A stretch of 59,226 nucleotides of DNA from an uncultured Alphaproteobacteria bacterium (GCA_944391405.1 CALXTN010000009.1:1-59226); one strand, 5' to 3'. Positions 33,398 through 42,847 are shown, counted from the stretch's first letter. The notes: generated by a model from the letters alone, not told the origin. A program made the numbers and translations.

Positions 33398-34121
33398 TCA
33401 AATTCCAAGTACGCCGAAATTTTTTGGACGAAGAAAGGGAAGAGTTGTTCGTAAGGCTAAGCAATTCTTGTTGGAGAATATGTTGCCACAAATTCGAGTT
33501 ACACCGGAGACTAATTTTGATGCTGAAAGTTTGTTTGGCTCTCCTAAGCAAGAAGTTTGTTTAGAAATTGGATTTGGCGATGGACAGCATTTATTTGGTC
33601 AGGCTTTGAAGAATCCTAAAAACGGTTATCTTGGTGTTGAGGTTTTTCAAAATGGTGTTGCTAATTTGTTAACTCTTATTAGCGGGATTAAAGAAGGGGA
33701 TAATTTACCTGATAAAGTGGATGTTTGTGAATATAATGTCCAAAATATAAGAGTATTTGATGATGATGTGCGTCTACTTTTTAAAGCCATTCCAGATGCT
33801 TTTTTCGATAAGGTATATTTGCTGTTTCCAGATCCTTGGCCTAAAAATAAACATGCGAGCAGACGTTTTGTAAATTCAGAAAATTTAAAGGAAATTAAAC
33901 GGATTTTGAAATCAGGTGGAATCTTTAGGATTGCGACGGATCATCCTGTTTATAAAAAGCATGTTTTGCGGACTATGCATCAGAATTCAGATTTTTTATG
34001 GACGGCAAAATGTGGCGATGATTGGCGAAAAGAGCCCTCTGATTGGGTTAAAACAAAGTATCAACAAAAGGCTATTCGGGAAGGGCGTCGTCCTGTCTTT
34101 TTTGATTACAGAAAAGTGTAG
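33381..34121 (+). CDS. trmB: tRNA (guanine-N7)-methyltransferase
   Basis: The SAM motif EIGFGDGQH and the family signature LFPDPWPKNKHASRRFV are present. TrmB forms m7G46 in tRNA. Starts at GTG 33381 or ATG 33384 are both possible; AGAGGA lies upstream and the start overlaps the XRE gene by 17 bases. The N-terminal ~50 residues are basic. Confidence 0.95.
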   Translation: MMLNLNQIPSTPKFFGRRKGRVVRKAKQFLLENMLPQIRVTPETNFDAESLFGSPKQEVCLEIGFGDGQHLFGQALKNPKNGYLGVEVFQNGVANLLTLISGIKEGDNLPDKVDVCEYNVQNIRVFDDDVRLLFKAIPDAFFDKVYLLFPDPWPKNKHASRRFVNSENLKEIKRILKSGGIFRIATDHPVYKKHVLRTMHQNSDFLWTAKCGDDWRKEPSDWVKTKYQQKAIREGRRPVFFDYRKV

Positions 34122-34130
34122 TGATGGTAT

Positions 34131-34168
34131 TAAAAAGGTTCGGAAATTATCCGAACCTTTGGGTTTTG
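34131..34168. terminator. Bidirectional terminator between trmB and the 485-residue gene
   Basis: aaaggttcgga / tccgaaccttt is an 11-bp perfect stem with loop aatta. The A run on the left makes it strongest for the minus-strand gene. Confidence 0.82.
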
Positions 34169-34177
34169 TTTGGTTAA

Positions 34178-35635
34178 TTAGTTTCTGCTTCGTATAAAGT
34201 CTGCTGCAGCTAATAATAGAGTTTTTCCTTTTTGTATGAAGTTATTTTGTGTTGTATCTTGTTTTGTTTGTTGAGTTATATTGGGCTGTTTTGTTTTGCT
34301 TTGTTTGTGTTGAGCAATTCGGGCTTTACTTTCAGCCATCTCAATGGCTTTTTCATAGTTCTTAATAAGATTTTTAGCCCCAGATAATTCTAATTCTTTA
34401 TATTGGCGAATAATATCTGGTGTAAGAATGTTTAATTGGTACATTTCATCAACACCATATCGTTTACTTTTTCCTGTTACCCAGTTTTTTACAGTTGTAC
34501 GGAGTGTTTGATTTTTATTTGATGTTGCTGTAAGGTGTTTTCTAAGATTTTGTGCCTCTCTAAGTGCTAAGGTACCATTGCCTTTCCAGTTGATGCTACT
34601 GATAGCGGCTGCAATTGCAAATGGAGGTAAACGAGTGGCATCCAAGTTGCCTCTTTCATCTTTTAAATTCATACTGCGAGCAAGGGCGGCGGTAACGTGT
34701 TTAGTTTTTCCAGGGCGTCCTAGTTGATAGAATGCTAAATTATAGTCTTCTATTTGCTGTTTTAATAATTCTTCCGAGGGGAATAGTTCCGTTAGGCATA
34801 GATAGTTTTTTGTTGTATTGCTTAAACGAACCAATTTTCCTGTTTTTTTACTTTTTTCTTTTTCTGTTGCTGTAATGAATCTCTTAAGTTTTGCTGAAGC
34901 AACGGTCTTCCATGCATCGTCATTCAAGTAGAGAGTTTTATATACGTTACTATGTAGAACGGCATCTCGTTCATCCATTGGGCGAAGATCCCCATTTTCA
35001 TCAAAAAATTTTTGCTCTAATTCTTTAGCTGCTTTTTCTGCGGTACCTTTGGTACTTTTTACTAAAGGTAAAACGTATTGTCTAGTTTGAGGATTTGCTG
35101 CCATATATTTTATAAAAGATGTAATGGCTGCGTCGTCCATTTGTGATGGGCCTTTGGTGATACCTGTTTTACTCATAATGCGCAAGTCTATGACATATTT
35201 TGCCAATTGATCTTCGGTTGGTTTTGGATTATAAGTCTGACATTCACTGCGGTATACCAAGCTTAGAGTATTAGCTTTGGTTACCTCTTCCTTGAGAACG
35301 CGTTTTAGTTCTATTTGTCCTGTCTTTTGATATTCTTCAGCGTTAACAATATAAATGTAGTCATTTCGGTTATATGCACAGGCTTCTGCGTCAGAAATGG
35401 CTGGGATTTCTTCAAAGCGATGATATACTTTTTGTGCTTTTCTGCGGGTAATGTTTGAATTTTGTGATACATTTGCACTATTTATTGTCTCATCGGTGGG
35501 GGAGTTTGATATTATAATTTCTTTTTTTATAGTATCTAATGGTTCTGCTTTGACTTGACTCTTTTGCGGTAGACCCGATAAAGCAGTTCCGGCAACAATT
35601 ATTCCTGCGCCTGCTATGTATTTTGCTTTTGACAT
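34178..35635 (-). CDS. Exported protein of unknown function
   Basis: The 485-residue protein begins MSKAKYIAGAGIIVAGTALS, a signal peptide or N-terminal anchor, followed by a polar linker. The body (residues 80-430) is helical and basic with KGPSQMDDAAITSFIKYM and LARSMNLKDERGN blocks. The C-terminus is Lys/Gln/Thr-rich. No family is recognised. It interrupts the usual link between trmB-type genes and the spc operon and lies divergent to secY. Confidence 0.7.
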   Translation of the reverse strand: MSKAKYIAGAGIIVAGTALSGLPQKSQVKAEPLDTIKKEIIISNSPTDETINSANVSQNSNITRRKAQKVYHRFEEIPAISDAEACAYNRNDYIYIVNAEEYQKTGQIELKRVLKEEVTKANTLSLVYRSECQTYNPKPTEDQLAKYVIDLRIMSKTGITKGPSQMDDAAITSFIKYMAANPQTRQYVLPLVKSTKGTAEKAAKELEQKFFDENGDLRPMDERDAVLHSNVYKTLYLNDDAWKTVASAKLKRFITATEKEKSKKTGKLVRLSNTTKNYLCLTELFPSEELLKQQIEDYNLAFYQLGRPGKTKHVTAALARSMNLKDERGNLDATRLPPFAIAAAISSINWKGNGTLALREAQNLRKHLTATSNKNQTLRTTVKNWVTGKSKRYGVDEMYQLNILTPDIIRQYKELELSGAKNLIKNYEKAIEMAESKARIAQHKQSKTKQPNITQQTKQDTTQNNFIQKGKTLLLAAADFIRSRN

Positions 35636-35832
35636 CTTTTTATATTTTCCTCTTTAGATATAAATATTTATTCCACTCATATTCGCATTTAGTATAGCAT
35701 ATAAATTTTTGTTTGTCCAGAGGGTGAATGAAATTATTGTACGGTCGCGAATGTTTTTTTACGTGAAATTCTTAATTAAAAAGACGGTGGAAAAATATCA
35801 CTTTTTAAAGGTAAAATTAAATTTTATGTATT

Positions 35833-35868
35833 AGTCTCTGTAAGACTTGGAGAAGTTTGACTTCTTTT
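35833..35868 (+). promoter_or_regulatory. Tandem hairpins in the secY leader
   Basis: agtct / agact form a small hairpin, followed by agaagt-ttg-acttct and TTT. The second resembles a weak intrinsic terminator about 40 bases before the secY ATG. Confidence 0.4.
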
Positions 35869-35904
35869 AATGACTTAATAAGTAATAATTTTAAGGAAAT
35901 AAAA

Positions 35905-37254
35905 ATGGTATCATTAGCAGAGAAAATGGCCGCAAATATGGACGCTTCCGTCTTCAGTAAAGCTACGGATTTGAAAAAACGTCTGTTGTTTACAGTGCTG
36001 GCTTTGATAGTTTTTCGTTTGGGGACGTTTATTCCTCTTCCAGGGATTGATTCGCGTGTTCTGGCTGAAATTTTTGCTAGACACTCCAATGGTATTTTGG
36101 GGATGTTTAATATGTTTTCCGGTGGTGCTTTGGAGCGTATGACGATTTTTGCTCTCAATATTATGCCGTATATTTCAGCATCTATTATTTTACAACTCGG
36201 TCAGTCCATCGTGCCATCTTTGGCTGCTCTGAAAAAAGAAGGTGAAGCTGGACATCGTAAAATGATGCATTATACAAAGCTTTTAACTGTGTTAATTACG
36301 ATTATTCAGGGTTATGGTATTGCTGTTGGTTTGATGAGTTTAGCTAATGCAGATGGTTCAAGCGCTGTTGTTATTGCACCTTATACTTTTATCTTTTCAA
36401 CAATTATATCATTGACCGGTGGTACAATGTTTATTGTATGGTTGGGTGAACAAATTACTTCTCGTGGTGTTGGTAATGGTTCTTCCTTGATTATTACCGT
36501 TGGTATTATTGCCAATATTCCATCTGCTATTGCACAGACTTTGGAATTAGGACGTATCGGTTCCATGTCTCCTTTGGTTATTTTGGGCTTGTTTGTGATG
36601 AGTATTGCTTTGGTGTTCATTATTCTTAAGGTGGAAATGGCTCAAAGAAGAATCTTGGTTCAATACCCAAAACGTCAGGTTGGTCTGCGTATGACTTCTG
36701 CCGAAAGTTCTCATCTGCCACTGAAAGTTAACCCGACGGGCGTTATTCCTCCGATTTTTGCTAGCGCATTGTTGTTATTACCGATTACTATTGCAAATAT
36801 TTGGTCAAATAATGGACCTGAATGGGTGCAAACTTTGAGCAGATATCTTAACCACGGTCAGCCTTTGTATTTAGCTTTGTATGCTTTCTTGATTGTATTC
36901 TTTGCTTTCTTCTACACGGCAGTTGTTGTTAATCCGGAAGAGACAGCCGAGAATTTGAAAAAACATGGTGGTTTTATTGCCGGTATTCGTCCAGGTAAAA
37001 ATACAGCTGAATATCTTGACTATGTTGTTACAAGATTGACGGTGCTTGGGGCTTTTTATTTAGCAGCATTGTGTATTTTACCTGAAATTTTGATTGCAAA
37101 ATTGTCTGTTCCATTTGTTTTGGGCGGTACAACTTTGCTCATCGTTGTTCAGGTTACCATGGACTTTATCACACAAGTTCAGTCTCATTTGATTGCTTAT
37201 CAATATGAGGGACTTTTGAAAAAGGCTTCCTTGGTTAGTAAAAGGAAAAAATAA
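35905..37254 (+). CDS. secY: Preprotein translocase subunit SecY
   Basis: The 449-residue protein has ten membrane segments and the SecY signatures: PLPGIDSRVL, MPYISASIILQLG, GEQITSRGVGNGSSLII and TAENLKKHGGFIAGIRPG. SecY is the protein channel for secretion and membrane insertion. The ATG at 35905 is used because AAGGA lies upstream and MVSLAEKMAANMD is a plausible N-terminus; the frame is open 16 codons further up. Upstream spc-operon genes are missing. Confidence 0.96.
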   Translation: MVSLAEKMAANMDASVFSKATDLKKRLLFTVLALIVFRLGTFIPLPGIDSRVLAEIFARHSNGILGMFNMFSGGALERMTIFALNIMPYISASIILQLGQSIVPSLAALKKEGEAGHRKMMHYTKLLTVLITIIQGYGIAVGLMSLANADGSSAVVIAPYTFIFSTIISLTGGTMFIVWLGEQITSRGVGNGSSLIITVGIIANIPSAIAQTLELGRIGSMSPLVILGLFVMSIALVFIILKVEMAQRRILVQYPKRQVGLRMTSAESSHLPLKVNPTGVIPPIFASALLLLPITIANIWSNNGPEWVQTLSRYLNHGQPLYLALYAFLIVFFAFFYTAVVVNPEETAENLKKHGGFIAGIRPGKNTAEYLDYVVTRLTVLGAFYLAALCILPEILIAKLSVPFVLGGTTLLIVVQVTMDFITQVQSHLIAYQYEGLLKKASLVSKRKK

Positions 37255-37257
37255 ATA

Positions 37258-37929
37258 ATGACGAATAAAAATTTATTTGTTGTTTTTACCGGCGCGCCCG
37301 GGTGCGGAAAAGGCACCCAGGCTCGCATTTTGTGTGAGAAAACGGGAATTTGTCACTTGTCAACCGGTGAAATGTTGCGTGCTGAAATTAAAAAAGCAAC
37401 ACCACTGGGGTTGGAGCTTAAAGAGGCTCTTGATAATGGCGGATTTGCATCCGATGATCTAATTATTCGTATGGTCGAAGAGCGAATCGGACAAGAAGAT
37501 TGTCAACATGGTTTTTTGTTGGATGGGTTTCCTCGTACATTAGTCCAGGCTGAAATTTTGGCGGATATGCTGAAGGCAAAAAAACAAAAGTTGGATGCGG
37601 TTATTGAAATTCAAGTTCCTGATGAGATTATTATGGAACGTATCTTGGGACGTTATGCTTGTATGAAATGCGGGCGTGGTTATCATGATAAATTCTTGAA
37701 GCCAAAAGTTTATGGCGTTTGTGATGAGTGCGGAGGTGTCGAATTTTCGCGTAGACAAGATGATAATCGTACAACTGTACATAATCGTTTGGTTAATTTC
37801 AGAGCTTACACATATCCAACTATCCCTTTTTTTGAAAAAGAAGGATTACTTAGATGTGTTGATGGAACGGGTACAATAGAAGCTGTTGCTGCTAAAATTG
37901 AGAAAGTTTTAGGGATAGCTGCTGAATGA
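37258..37929 (+). CDS. adk: Adenylate kinase, zinc-LID type
   Basis: Walker A GAPGCGKGTQ, DGFPRT and the arginine-rich LID are present. The LID contains CMKCG and CDECGG, four cysteines that would bind zinc, as in Gram-positive and some alphaproteobacterial enzymes. It balances ATP, ADP and AMP. It starts three bases after secY, in the standard order. Confidence 0.96.
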   Translation: MTNKNLFVVFTGAPGCGKGTQARILCEKTGICHLSTGEMLRAEIKKATPLGLELKEALDNGGFASDDLIIRMVEERIGQEDCQHGFLLDGFPRTLVQAEILADMLKAKKQKLDAVIEIQVPDEIIMERILGRYACMKCGRGYHDKFLKPKVYGVCDECGGVEFSRRQDDNRTTVHNRLVNFRAYTYPTIPFFEKEGLLRCVDGTGTIEAVAAKIEKVLGIAAE

Positions 37930-37999
37930 CGATTCGGCTTCTTTAAATTAATACTTTATTAAAAATGTCTAATTTTTTTGCATTTTTTTAAAAGAAGTG

Positions 38000-38027
38000 T
38001 TGACTCTAAGAAATTATGCCCTATAAT
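38000..38027 (+). promoter_or_regulatory. Promoter for rpsM-rpsK-rpoA
   Basis: TTGACT and TATAAT are separated by 16 bases. The 170-base gap between adk and rpsM and this promoter make the alpha-operon part a separate transcription unit. Confidence 0.7.
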
Positions 38028-38098
38028 CCGCATTAATTTTGAAGAGTGGTGATCAACTTTTTGAATGGTTTAATTGTTTAAATAAATGGAGAGTTAAT

Positions 38099-38467
38099 TT
38101 GGCTCGTATAGCTGGTGTAAATATTCCTTCTGCCAAGAAATTGGAGATCGCATTGACTTCTATCTATGGTATCGGAAGAGAAACAGCACAGGTTATCTGT
38201 GCAAAAGCGGGCGTTGCAGGTGATCGTCGTGTTCATGAATTGTCTGACGAAGATATTGCAAAAGTTCGTGATGTAATTGATAAAGACTATCTCGTTGAAG
38301 GTGAACTTCGTCGTGAAGTTGCTGTAAATATTAAGCGCTTGATGGATTTGGGTTGCTACCGCGGCCTTCGTCATCGTAAGGGTTTACCTGTTCGTGGTCA
38401 GAGTACTAAACAAAATGCGAGAACCCGTAAAGGTAAACGCAAGACTGTGGCTAATAAGAAGAAATAA
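38099..38467 (+). CDS. rpsM: 30S ribosomal protein S13
   Basis: The start is TTG at 38099, giving [19 protein letters not shown], with GGAGAG seven bases upstream. [21 protein letters not shown] ends the family core. S13 contacts the 30S head and P-site tRNA. The frame upstream of this TTG is open but not S13-like. Length is 122 residues, as expected. Confidence 0.96.
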   Translation: MARIAGVNIPSAKKLEIALTSIYGIGRETAQVICAKAGVAGDRRVHELSDEDIAKVRDVIDKDYLVEGELRREVAVNIKRLMDLGCYRGLRHRKGLPVRGQSTKQNARTRKGKRKTVANKKK

Positions 38468-38478
38468 GTGAGGTAGTG

Positions 38479-38862
38479 ATGGCAAAAACAGTTATTAAAA
38501 GAAAAGAAAAAAAGAACATCACATCCGGTGTCGCTCATGTGAATTCTACTTTCAATAATACACGAGTAACAATTACGGATGCTCAGGGTAATACGGTTTC
38601 TTGGTCTACTGCTGGTGCTCAAGGCTTTAAAGGTTCTAGAAAGTCTACTCCTTATGCTGCTCAGGTTGCTGCTGAAGAGGCTGGTAAAAAAGCTCAAGAA
38701 AATGGTATGAAAACTCTTGAAGTTGAAGTTAAAGGACCAGGTTCTGGCCGCGAATCCGCAATCAGAGCTTTGCAGGTTATCGGCTTTACCATTACTTCTA
38801 TTCGTGATGTAACTCCAATTCCACATAACGGCTGTCGTTTAAGAAAACGCCGTAGAGTTTAA
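38479..38862 (+). CDS. rpsK: 30S ribosomal protein S11
   Basis: [20 protein letters not shown] and [12 protein letters not shown] are diagnostic, and the end [12 protein letters not shown] is canonical. The ATG at 38479 is preferred over an adjacent GTG. S11 forms part of the mRNA exit platform. Confidence 0.96.
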   Translation: MAKTVIKRKEKKNITSGVAHVNSTFNNTRVTITDAQGNTVSWSTAGAQGFKGSRKSTPYAAQVAAEEAGKKAQENGMKTLEVEVKGPGSGRESAIRALQVIGFTITSIRDVTPIPHNGCRLRKRRRV

Positions 38863-38871
38863 TTGTTTATT

Positions 38872-38907
38872 GCAGAGGAAGGGAGACCTTCCTTCTGCGT
38901 GTTTTTT
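38872..38907 (+). terminator. Intercistronic terminator-like hairpin between rpsK and rpoA
   Basis: gcagaggaagg pairs with ccttccttctgc (one bulge), followed after gtg by six Ts. It lies inside what is normally one operon, so it may attenuate rpoA or protect a processed end. Confidence 0.65.
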
Positions 38908-38940
38908 AGTTGCGTATAAATCTATTAAGAGGGTATTCCG

Positions 38941-39951
38941 GTGATTCAGAAAAATTGGCAAGAACTTATAAAACCAACTAATCTAGAGGTTGTTCCAGGC
39001 GAAGGCAGGAATGTTGCTAAGATAGTTGTAGAACCTTTAGAAAGAGGTTTTGGTTTAACTCTCGGTAACGCATTAAGAAGAGTTTTATTATCTTCTTTAC
39101 AGGGTGGTGCGGTTACTGCAGTAAAAATTGACGGCGTTTTACATGAATTTTCGGTTATCGAAGGCGTTCGTGAAGATGTTACCGATGTTATCCTGAATAT
39201 CAAAGGACTCGCTGTTGCTGTTCATTCTGAAGGACAGAAAACAATGCGCTTAAAGGCTGAAGGTCCTATGGTTGTTACGGCTGGGATGATTGAAACAGGG
39301 CATGATGTTGAAATTATGAACCCAGAGCACGTTATTTGTACTTTGGATGCCGGTGCGAAAATTTCTATGGAATTGATTGTTGGTACAGGCAAAGGTTATG
39401 TTCCGGCTGTTCAAAACAAAACTCCTGATGCTCCAATCGGTGTAATTGCAGTTGATGCTATTTATTCTCCGGTTAGAAAAGTTTCTTATAAAGTAGAGAA
39501 AACTCGTGTTGGTCAAAATACAGATTATGATAAGTTGACAATGGTTGTTGAAACAAATGGTGTTGTTTCTCCTGAAGATGCTGTTGCTCTTTCTGCTAGA
39601 ATCTTACAAGACCAATTAAAGCCATTTATTAACTTTGATGAGCCTGAAAATGAAGTGGAAGATATTAAAGAAGAACTTCCTTTCGATAGAAACTTGTTGC
39701 GTAAAGTTGATGAACTTGAATTGTCTGTTCGTTCTGCTAACTGCTTGAAGAATGATAATATTGTTTATATTGGTGATTTGGTTCAAAAGACAGAAGCTGA
39801 AATGCTCAGAACACCTAACTTTGGTAGAAAATCTTTGAATGAAATTAAAGAAGTTTTGGCTAAGATGGGTATACACTTGGGTATGGAGACTCCTGGTTGG
39901 CCACCTGAGAATATTGAAGAGTTAATTAAAAAATGTGATGAACATTTTTAA
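38941..39951 (+). CDS. rpoA: DNA-directed RNA polymerase subunit alpha
   Basis: It starts at GTG ([12 protein letters not shown]), the alphaproteobacterial N-terminus. The NTD has [18 protein letters not shown] and the CTD has [21 protein letters not shown] with [12 protein letters not shown]. The alpha dimer nucleates RNA polymerase assembly and its CTD contacts UP elements. The 336-residue length is standard. rplQ, which normally follows, is absent here. Confidence 0.97.
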   Translation: MIQKNWQELIKPTNLEVVPGEGRNVAKIVVEPLERGFGLTLGNALRRVLLSSLQGGAVTAVKIDGVLHEFSVIEGVREDVTDVILNIKGLAVAVHSEGQKTMRLKAEGPMVVTAGMIETGHDVEIMNPEHVICTLDAGAKISMELIVGTGKGYVPAVQNKTPDAPIGVIAVDAIYSPVRKVSYKVEKTRVGQNTDYDKLTMVVETNGVVSPEDAVALSARILQDQLKPFINFDEPENEVEDIKEELPFDRNLLRKVDELELSVRSANCLKNDNIVYIGDLVQKTEAEMLRTPNFGRKSLNEIKEVLAKMGIHLGMETPGWPPENIEELIKKCDEHF

Positions 39952-39972
39952 GAGAATCTAAAATATTGTGTG

Positions 39973-40003
39973 AGAGAGCTGGATACCTTCTGGCTCTTTT
40001 TTT
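39973..40003 (+). terminator. rpoA terminator
   Basis: agagctgg pairs with ctggctct (two G-U pairs), followed by seven Ts. Confidence 0.75.
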
Positions 40004-40178
40004 GTGCGTCTTATTCTGATTTTGTGACAGAGTTTGACGGTGAATTGAAGTTTAATTTTGTCTTTTTAAGCAATTAGGTTAAGTTCGGTATTTATGTGTA
40101 TTGTATTTTAAAAATGCTTTGTATTTGAGAAAAGCTAATATCAAAATTTTATAGATATTTGTTGAAAAAGCTAAATAA

Positions 40179-40600
40179 AATGGACGGTATTTTAAGGTAG
40201 GAGATGGTAATCTTTTGATTCTTGCTCTTAATGCGGATGCTATGTATGGATATTATAAAAAAAAAAAGATGAAATACAGAAGAATGGTTAGGTTGAGGCT
40301 GAAGTAATTTTTTCTCAAGACGAGGATGCTTTTGTATACTGTTTATGTCATAGCAATTTTTATATGGAGGTGGCGCAAGGAGCAGTTACGGTATTGGGTG
40401 GCGTCTCTTTAAGAAATTTACCTAATGATGATGAATTAGAGCATTTGCTTGATGTATGTGGAGGGCATGGAAGGAAAATCTTAGTTTATGCTTTTTCTAC
40501 GCTAAGTGATACATTGGAAAGAAAATATGATTTTATGAAGTATAAATGGTGTGATTGTTCTTGGTGTGTTATGGAAGAGATTGGGAATATTTCGAGATAA
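40179..40600 (+). pseudogene. Decayed gene with frameshift and nonsense mutation
   Basis: An open frame from 40182 reads VGDGNLLILALNADAMYGYY and runs into an 11-A homopolymer (40257-40267). After it a different frame continues, broken by TAG at 40289, and then reads EAEVIFSQDEDAFVYCLCH through to an end at 40600 (WCDCSWCVMEEIG). The intact last part alone starts at 40364. The pattern of one coherent protein split by an A-run indel and a stop suggests a recent pseudogene. The family is not recognised; programmed slippage is an alternative, but the TAG argues against it. Confidence 0.5.
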
Positions 40601-40627
40601 GATTTTTCAATTACCGAAATATACATG

Positions 40628-40656
40628 TTGACAAAAAAGTCAAAAAATGATATAAA
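40628..40656 (+). promoter_or_regulatory. Near-consensus sigma-70 promoter
   Basis: TTGACA and TATAAA are 17 bases apart. The start would be about 20 bases before the ATG at 40684, leaving a very short leader. Confidence 0.8.
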
Positions 40657-40683
40657 AGAGCCGTAATCTAAAATTTTTATATT

Positions 40684-41325
40684 ATGATGAAAAATATTTT
40701 TGCTTTGCTTGTACAATTTGTGCAGGGTGGCAAGCAGTTAGAAAAAGAAAGTGAACAAGTTTCTACCAATGTTGCGGAAAAAATCGCACGAGTTCGTAAA
40801 CGTGTAGGGGAATTTTTAAATGTTCCTGAAGGTTTAGAATTATCGAAGATGAACGCTCCTCGCGCCAATGTTGCGATGGGTGAGTTTAAAAACTTAATCT
40901 TAACCGCTAAAGATGCGGCAGACTGTTTTGCATACATGCTTCAAGTGCCAGAGATTTTTGAACAAGATGTTTCGCTGGTTTATCTGAAACGAAAGTTCAA
41001 AGAAAATGCGTATTTTGTAAATCTTGATTATTGCTGGGTTTACAAGGAATATTACATCTCTTTGAAAGATTGTTGCGAGTATGGCTTTTTTGATGCTCGT
41101 ATGTATGAACAGCAGACAGATAAAACTCTCTGTACCTCATTGGTTATTAAGCCGGAGTATTATCTGGACTTGGTGATTGATAAGGGAAAAATTAAACCTC
41201 GTTGCATTCGTTATTTCTTGTGGCACGAAAAATACTACAGAAATGACGAGGTGAAAGTCTTTGCAGAAAATGCAACGATTGAAGAAGCTTTGAAGAGTTG
41301 CGAATATGTGAAGAAATTTGCATAA
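40684..41325 (+). CDS. Hypothetical protein, function unknown
   Basis: The 213-residue protein has a basic, coiled-coil-like N-terminal third (EKIARVRKRVGEFL) and a C-terminal alpha/beta part with many aromatic residues (YFVNLDYCWVYKEYYISLKDCC). No signal peptide or family is recognised. It has a strong promoter, a short leader without Shine-Dalgarno sequence (ttttatattatg), and its own terminator, so it is likely well expressed. Confidence 0.68.
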   Translation: MMKNIFALLVQFVQGGKQLEKESEQVSTNVAEKIARVRKRVGEFLNVPEGLELSKMNAPRANVAMGEFKNLILTAKDAADCFAYMLQVPEIFEQDVSLVYLKRKFKENAYFVNLDYCWVYKEYYISLKDCCEYGFFDARMYEQQTDKTLCTSLVIKPEYYLDLVIDKGKIKPRCIRYFLWHEKYYRNDEVKVFAENATIEEALKSCEYVKKFA

Positions 41326-41348
41326 TTCCTTTCCTCTCTCTCTAAATT

Positions 41349-41380
41349 TAAAGCGACAGTTAAAACTGTCGCTTTTTATT
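41349..41380 (+). terminator. Terminator of the 213-residue gene
   Basis: aagcgacagt / actgtcgctt is a 10-bp perfect stem with loop taaa and a T run. Confidence 0.88.
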
Positions 41381-41473
41381 TTGGTATATGAGGGGTAGTG
41401 GATTTTTGTTTTACGCTTTATTTATATTTTTGCGATATGGTTGGTTTATTCTTAATAAGAAAGAGGTGACAAT

Positions 41474-42424
41474 ATGTTTAAGCCGAGACAACTTGATAAA
41501 TTGGTGGATGCGGGAATTATTACACCAACGCAGAAATTGCAAATTTTAGATTTTGATAATGAGGTAGGTCATTCGTTGATTTATCGTATACTTATGACAC
41601 TGGGGATTTTTACGCTTGGTGTGGGTGTGATTTCTATTGTGGCGGCAAATTGGCAAGATATCGGTGATATGGTTAAATTAATCGTTATGCTGTTGTTGTT
41701 GCTCTTTTCTGCTTGTGGCGTGCTTTATTATTTGAAACAGAATAAAACAAAAGTTGCTGAAAAATGGGCGCTGAGTGAGTTTCTTTTTTCGGGGGCAGCG
41801 ATTGGTCTCATTATTCAAGTATTTCAACTCAGCGGCGGAAAAATCTATGCTCCGTTGGGTGTTTGGGCGTTGATGACTGCTTCTTTGTTATTTTTGCCAA
41901 AGCAAAAGTTGATTTCTTATTTCTGGATGCCACTATTTTTGACTTGGTTGATTATGTGGATTGGTGATATATGGTGGGATATATTTGCATCTTTTGACAG
42001 TGTTTTGTTTCTTTTTGCCGGTTTGATGGCTTTGGGGAAATTTTTGGATTGGAGAAAACCTGACTTTTCTGGGGGAGATGTGCTTTTTCGCGAAGCTCTG
42101 TTTTGTTTGTATTTGTGGTTGTTTTTTTATACTATTGTTGGTGGTTTAGATTCTCAAAAAGGATTGACTGTTCTCTTTAAGCTGTTTTTGTATATTGGAG
42201 GTTTGTCTTTTATTTTTATGAAACTTAAATATTTTAAAGTGGTTCGTTCTTTTGTTAAATTAGCTGGATTGGCTGTTGTTATACTGTATATTAATTTGGG
42301 TGTACGTTTCGGATTGTTCGAGACAGGTATCGGGTTGATATTAAGTGGTGCTTTGCTTATTGGGCTACTTATCTTTATTCCTAAATTTATACGTCGTATC
42401 TTTAAGGAGAAAATTCATGCTTAA
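41474..42424 (+). CDS. DUF2157 membrane protein
   Basis: A short N-terminal cytoplasmic helix pair (LVDAGIITPTQKLQIL) precedes about ten membrane segments. GVGVISIVAANWQDIGD is the DUF2157 signature. The function is unknown. It is followed, with overlap, by a GDYXXLXY protein, its usual partner in proteobacteria. Confidence 0.82.
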   Translation: MFKPRQLDKLVDAGIITPTQKLQILDFDNEVGHSLIYRILMTLGIFTLGVGVISIVAANWQDIGDMVKLIVMLLLLLFSACGVLYYLKQNKTKVAEKWALSEFLFSGAAIGLIIQVFQLSGGKIYAPLGVWALMTASLLFLPKQKLISYFWMPLFLTWLIMWIGDIWWDIFASFDSVLFLFAGLMALGKFLDWRKPDFSGGDVLFREALFCLYLWLFFYTIVGGLDSQKGLTVLFKLFLYIGGLSFIFMKLKYFKVVRSFVKLAGLAVVILYINLGVRFGLFETGIGLILSGALLIGLLIFIPKFIRRIFKEKIHA

Positions 42425-42824
42425 TAATTTGCGGAATTATGTTCCGGTGTTTGTGCCGGCTGTTTTGTTTGTTGTTTTGTGCAGTTATTTTTTTGTGCAG
42501 ATAGCTTTAGGGACAGAAGTTAAAGTGCGTATTCAGGGATTTGATCCCAGAGATTTGTTGGCGGGGCATTATATTCGTTATTCTATTGATTGGGAGAATA
42601 CCGATTGTGCGCAGTTTCTAAATAAAGTCTGTCCGCAAAAAGATTTTGAGCAAAGTTATAAATTTTATGTTCCTCAGGAGATGGCTCTCATTTTAGAGAG
42701 AGAAATTCAAAATACTCAAAATCAGGCGGAAATTGTTTTTTCTTATCAAAACGGAAAGAAACCGTTTGCTCTTCAGTTGCTGATTAACGGGAAAAGTTTT
42801 GAAGGTAAAAATGCACGCTTTTAA
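42417..42824 (+). CDS. GDYXXLXY-domain protein
   Basis: One N-terminal membrane segment precedes a small extracytoplasmic domain with DPRDLLAGHYIRYSIDW, matching the GDYXXLXY family motif. The ATG at 42417 overlaps the DUF2157 stop by 8 bases and has AAGGAG in front. Function unknown; the pair probably forms one membrane complex. Two cysteines (CAQFLNKVC) may form a disulfide. Confidence 0.8.
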   Translation: MLNNLRNYVPVFVPAVLFVVLCSYFFVQIALGTEVKVRIQGFDPRDLLAGHYIRYSIDWENTDCAQFLNKVCPQKDFEQSYKFYVPQEMALILEREIQNTQNQAEIVFSYQNGKKPFALQLLINGKSFEGKNARF

Positions 42825-42847
42825 TGTGATTTAAGGCAGAGCTTCTT

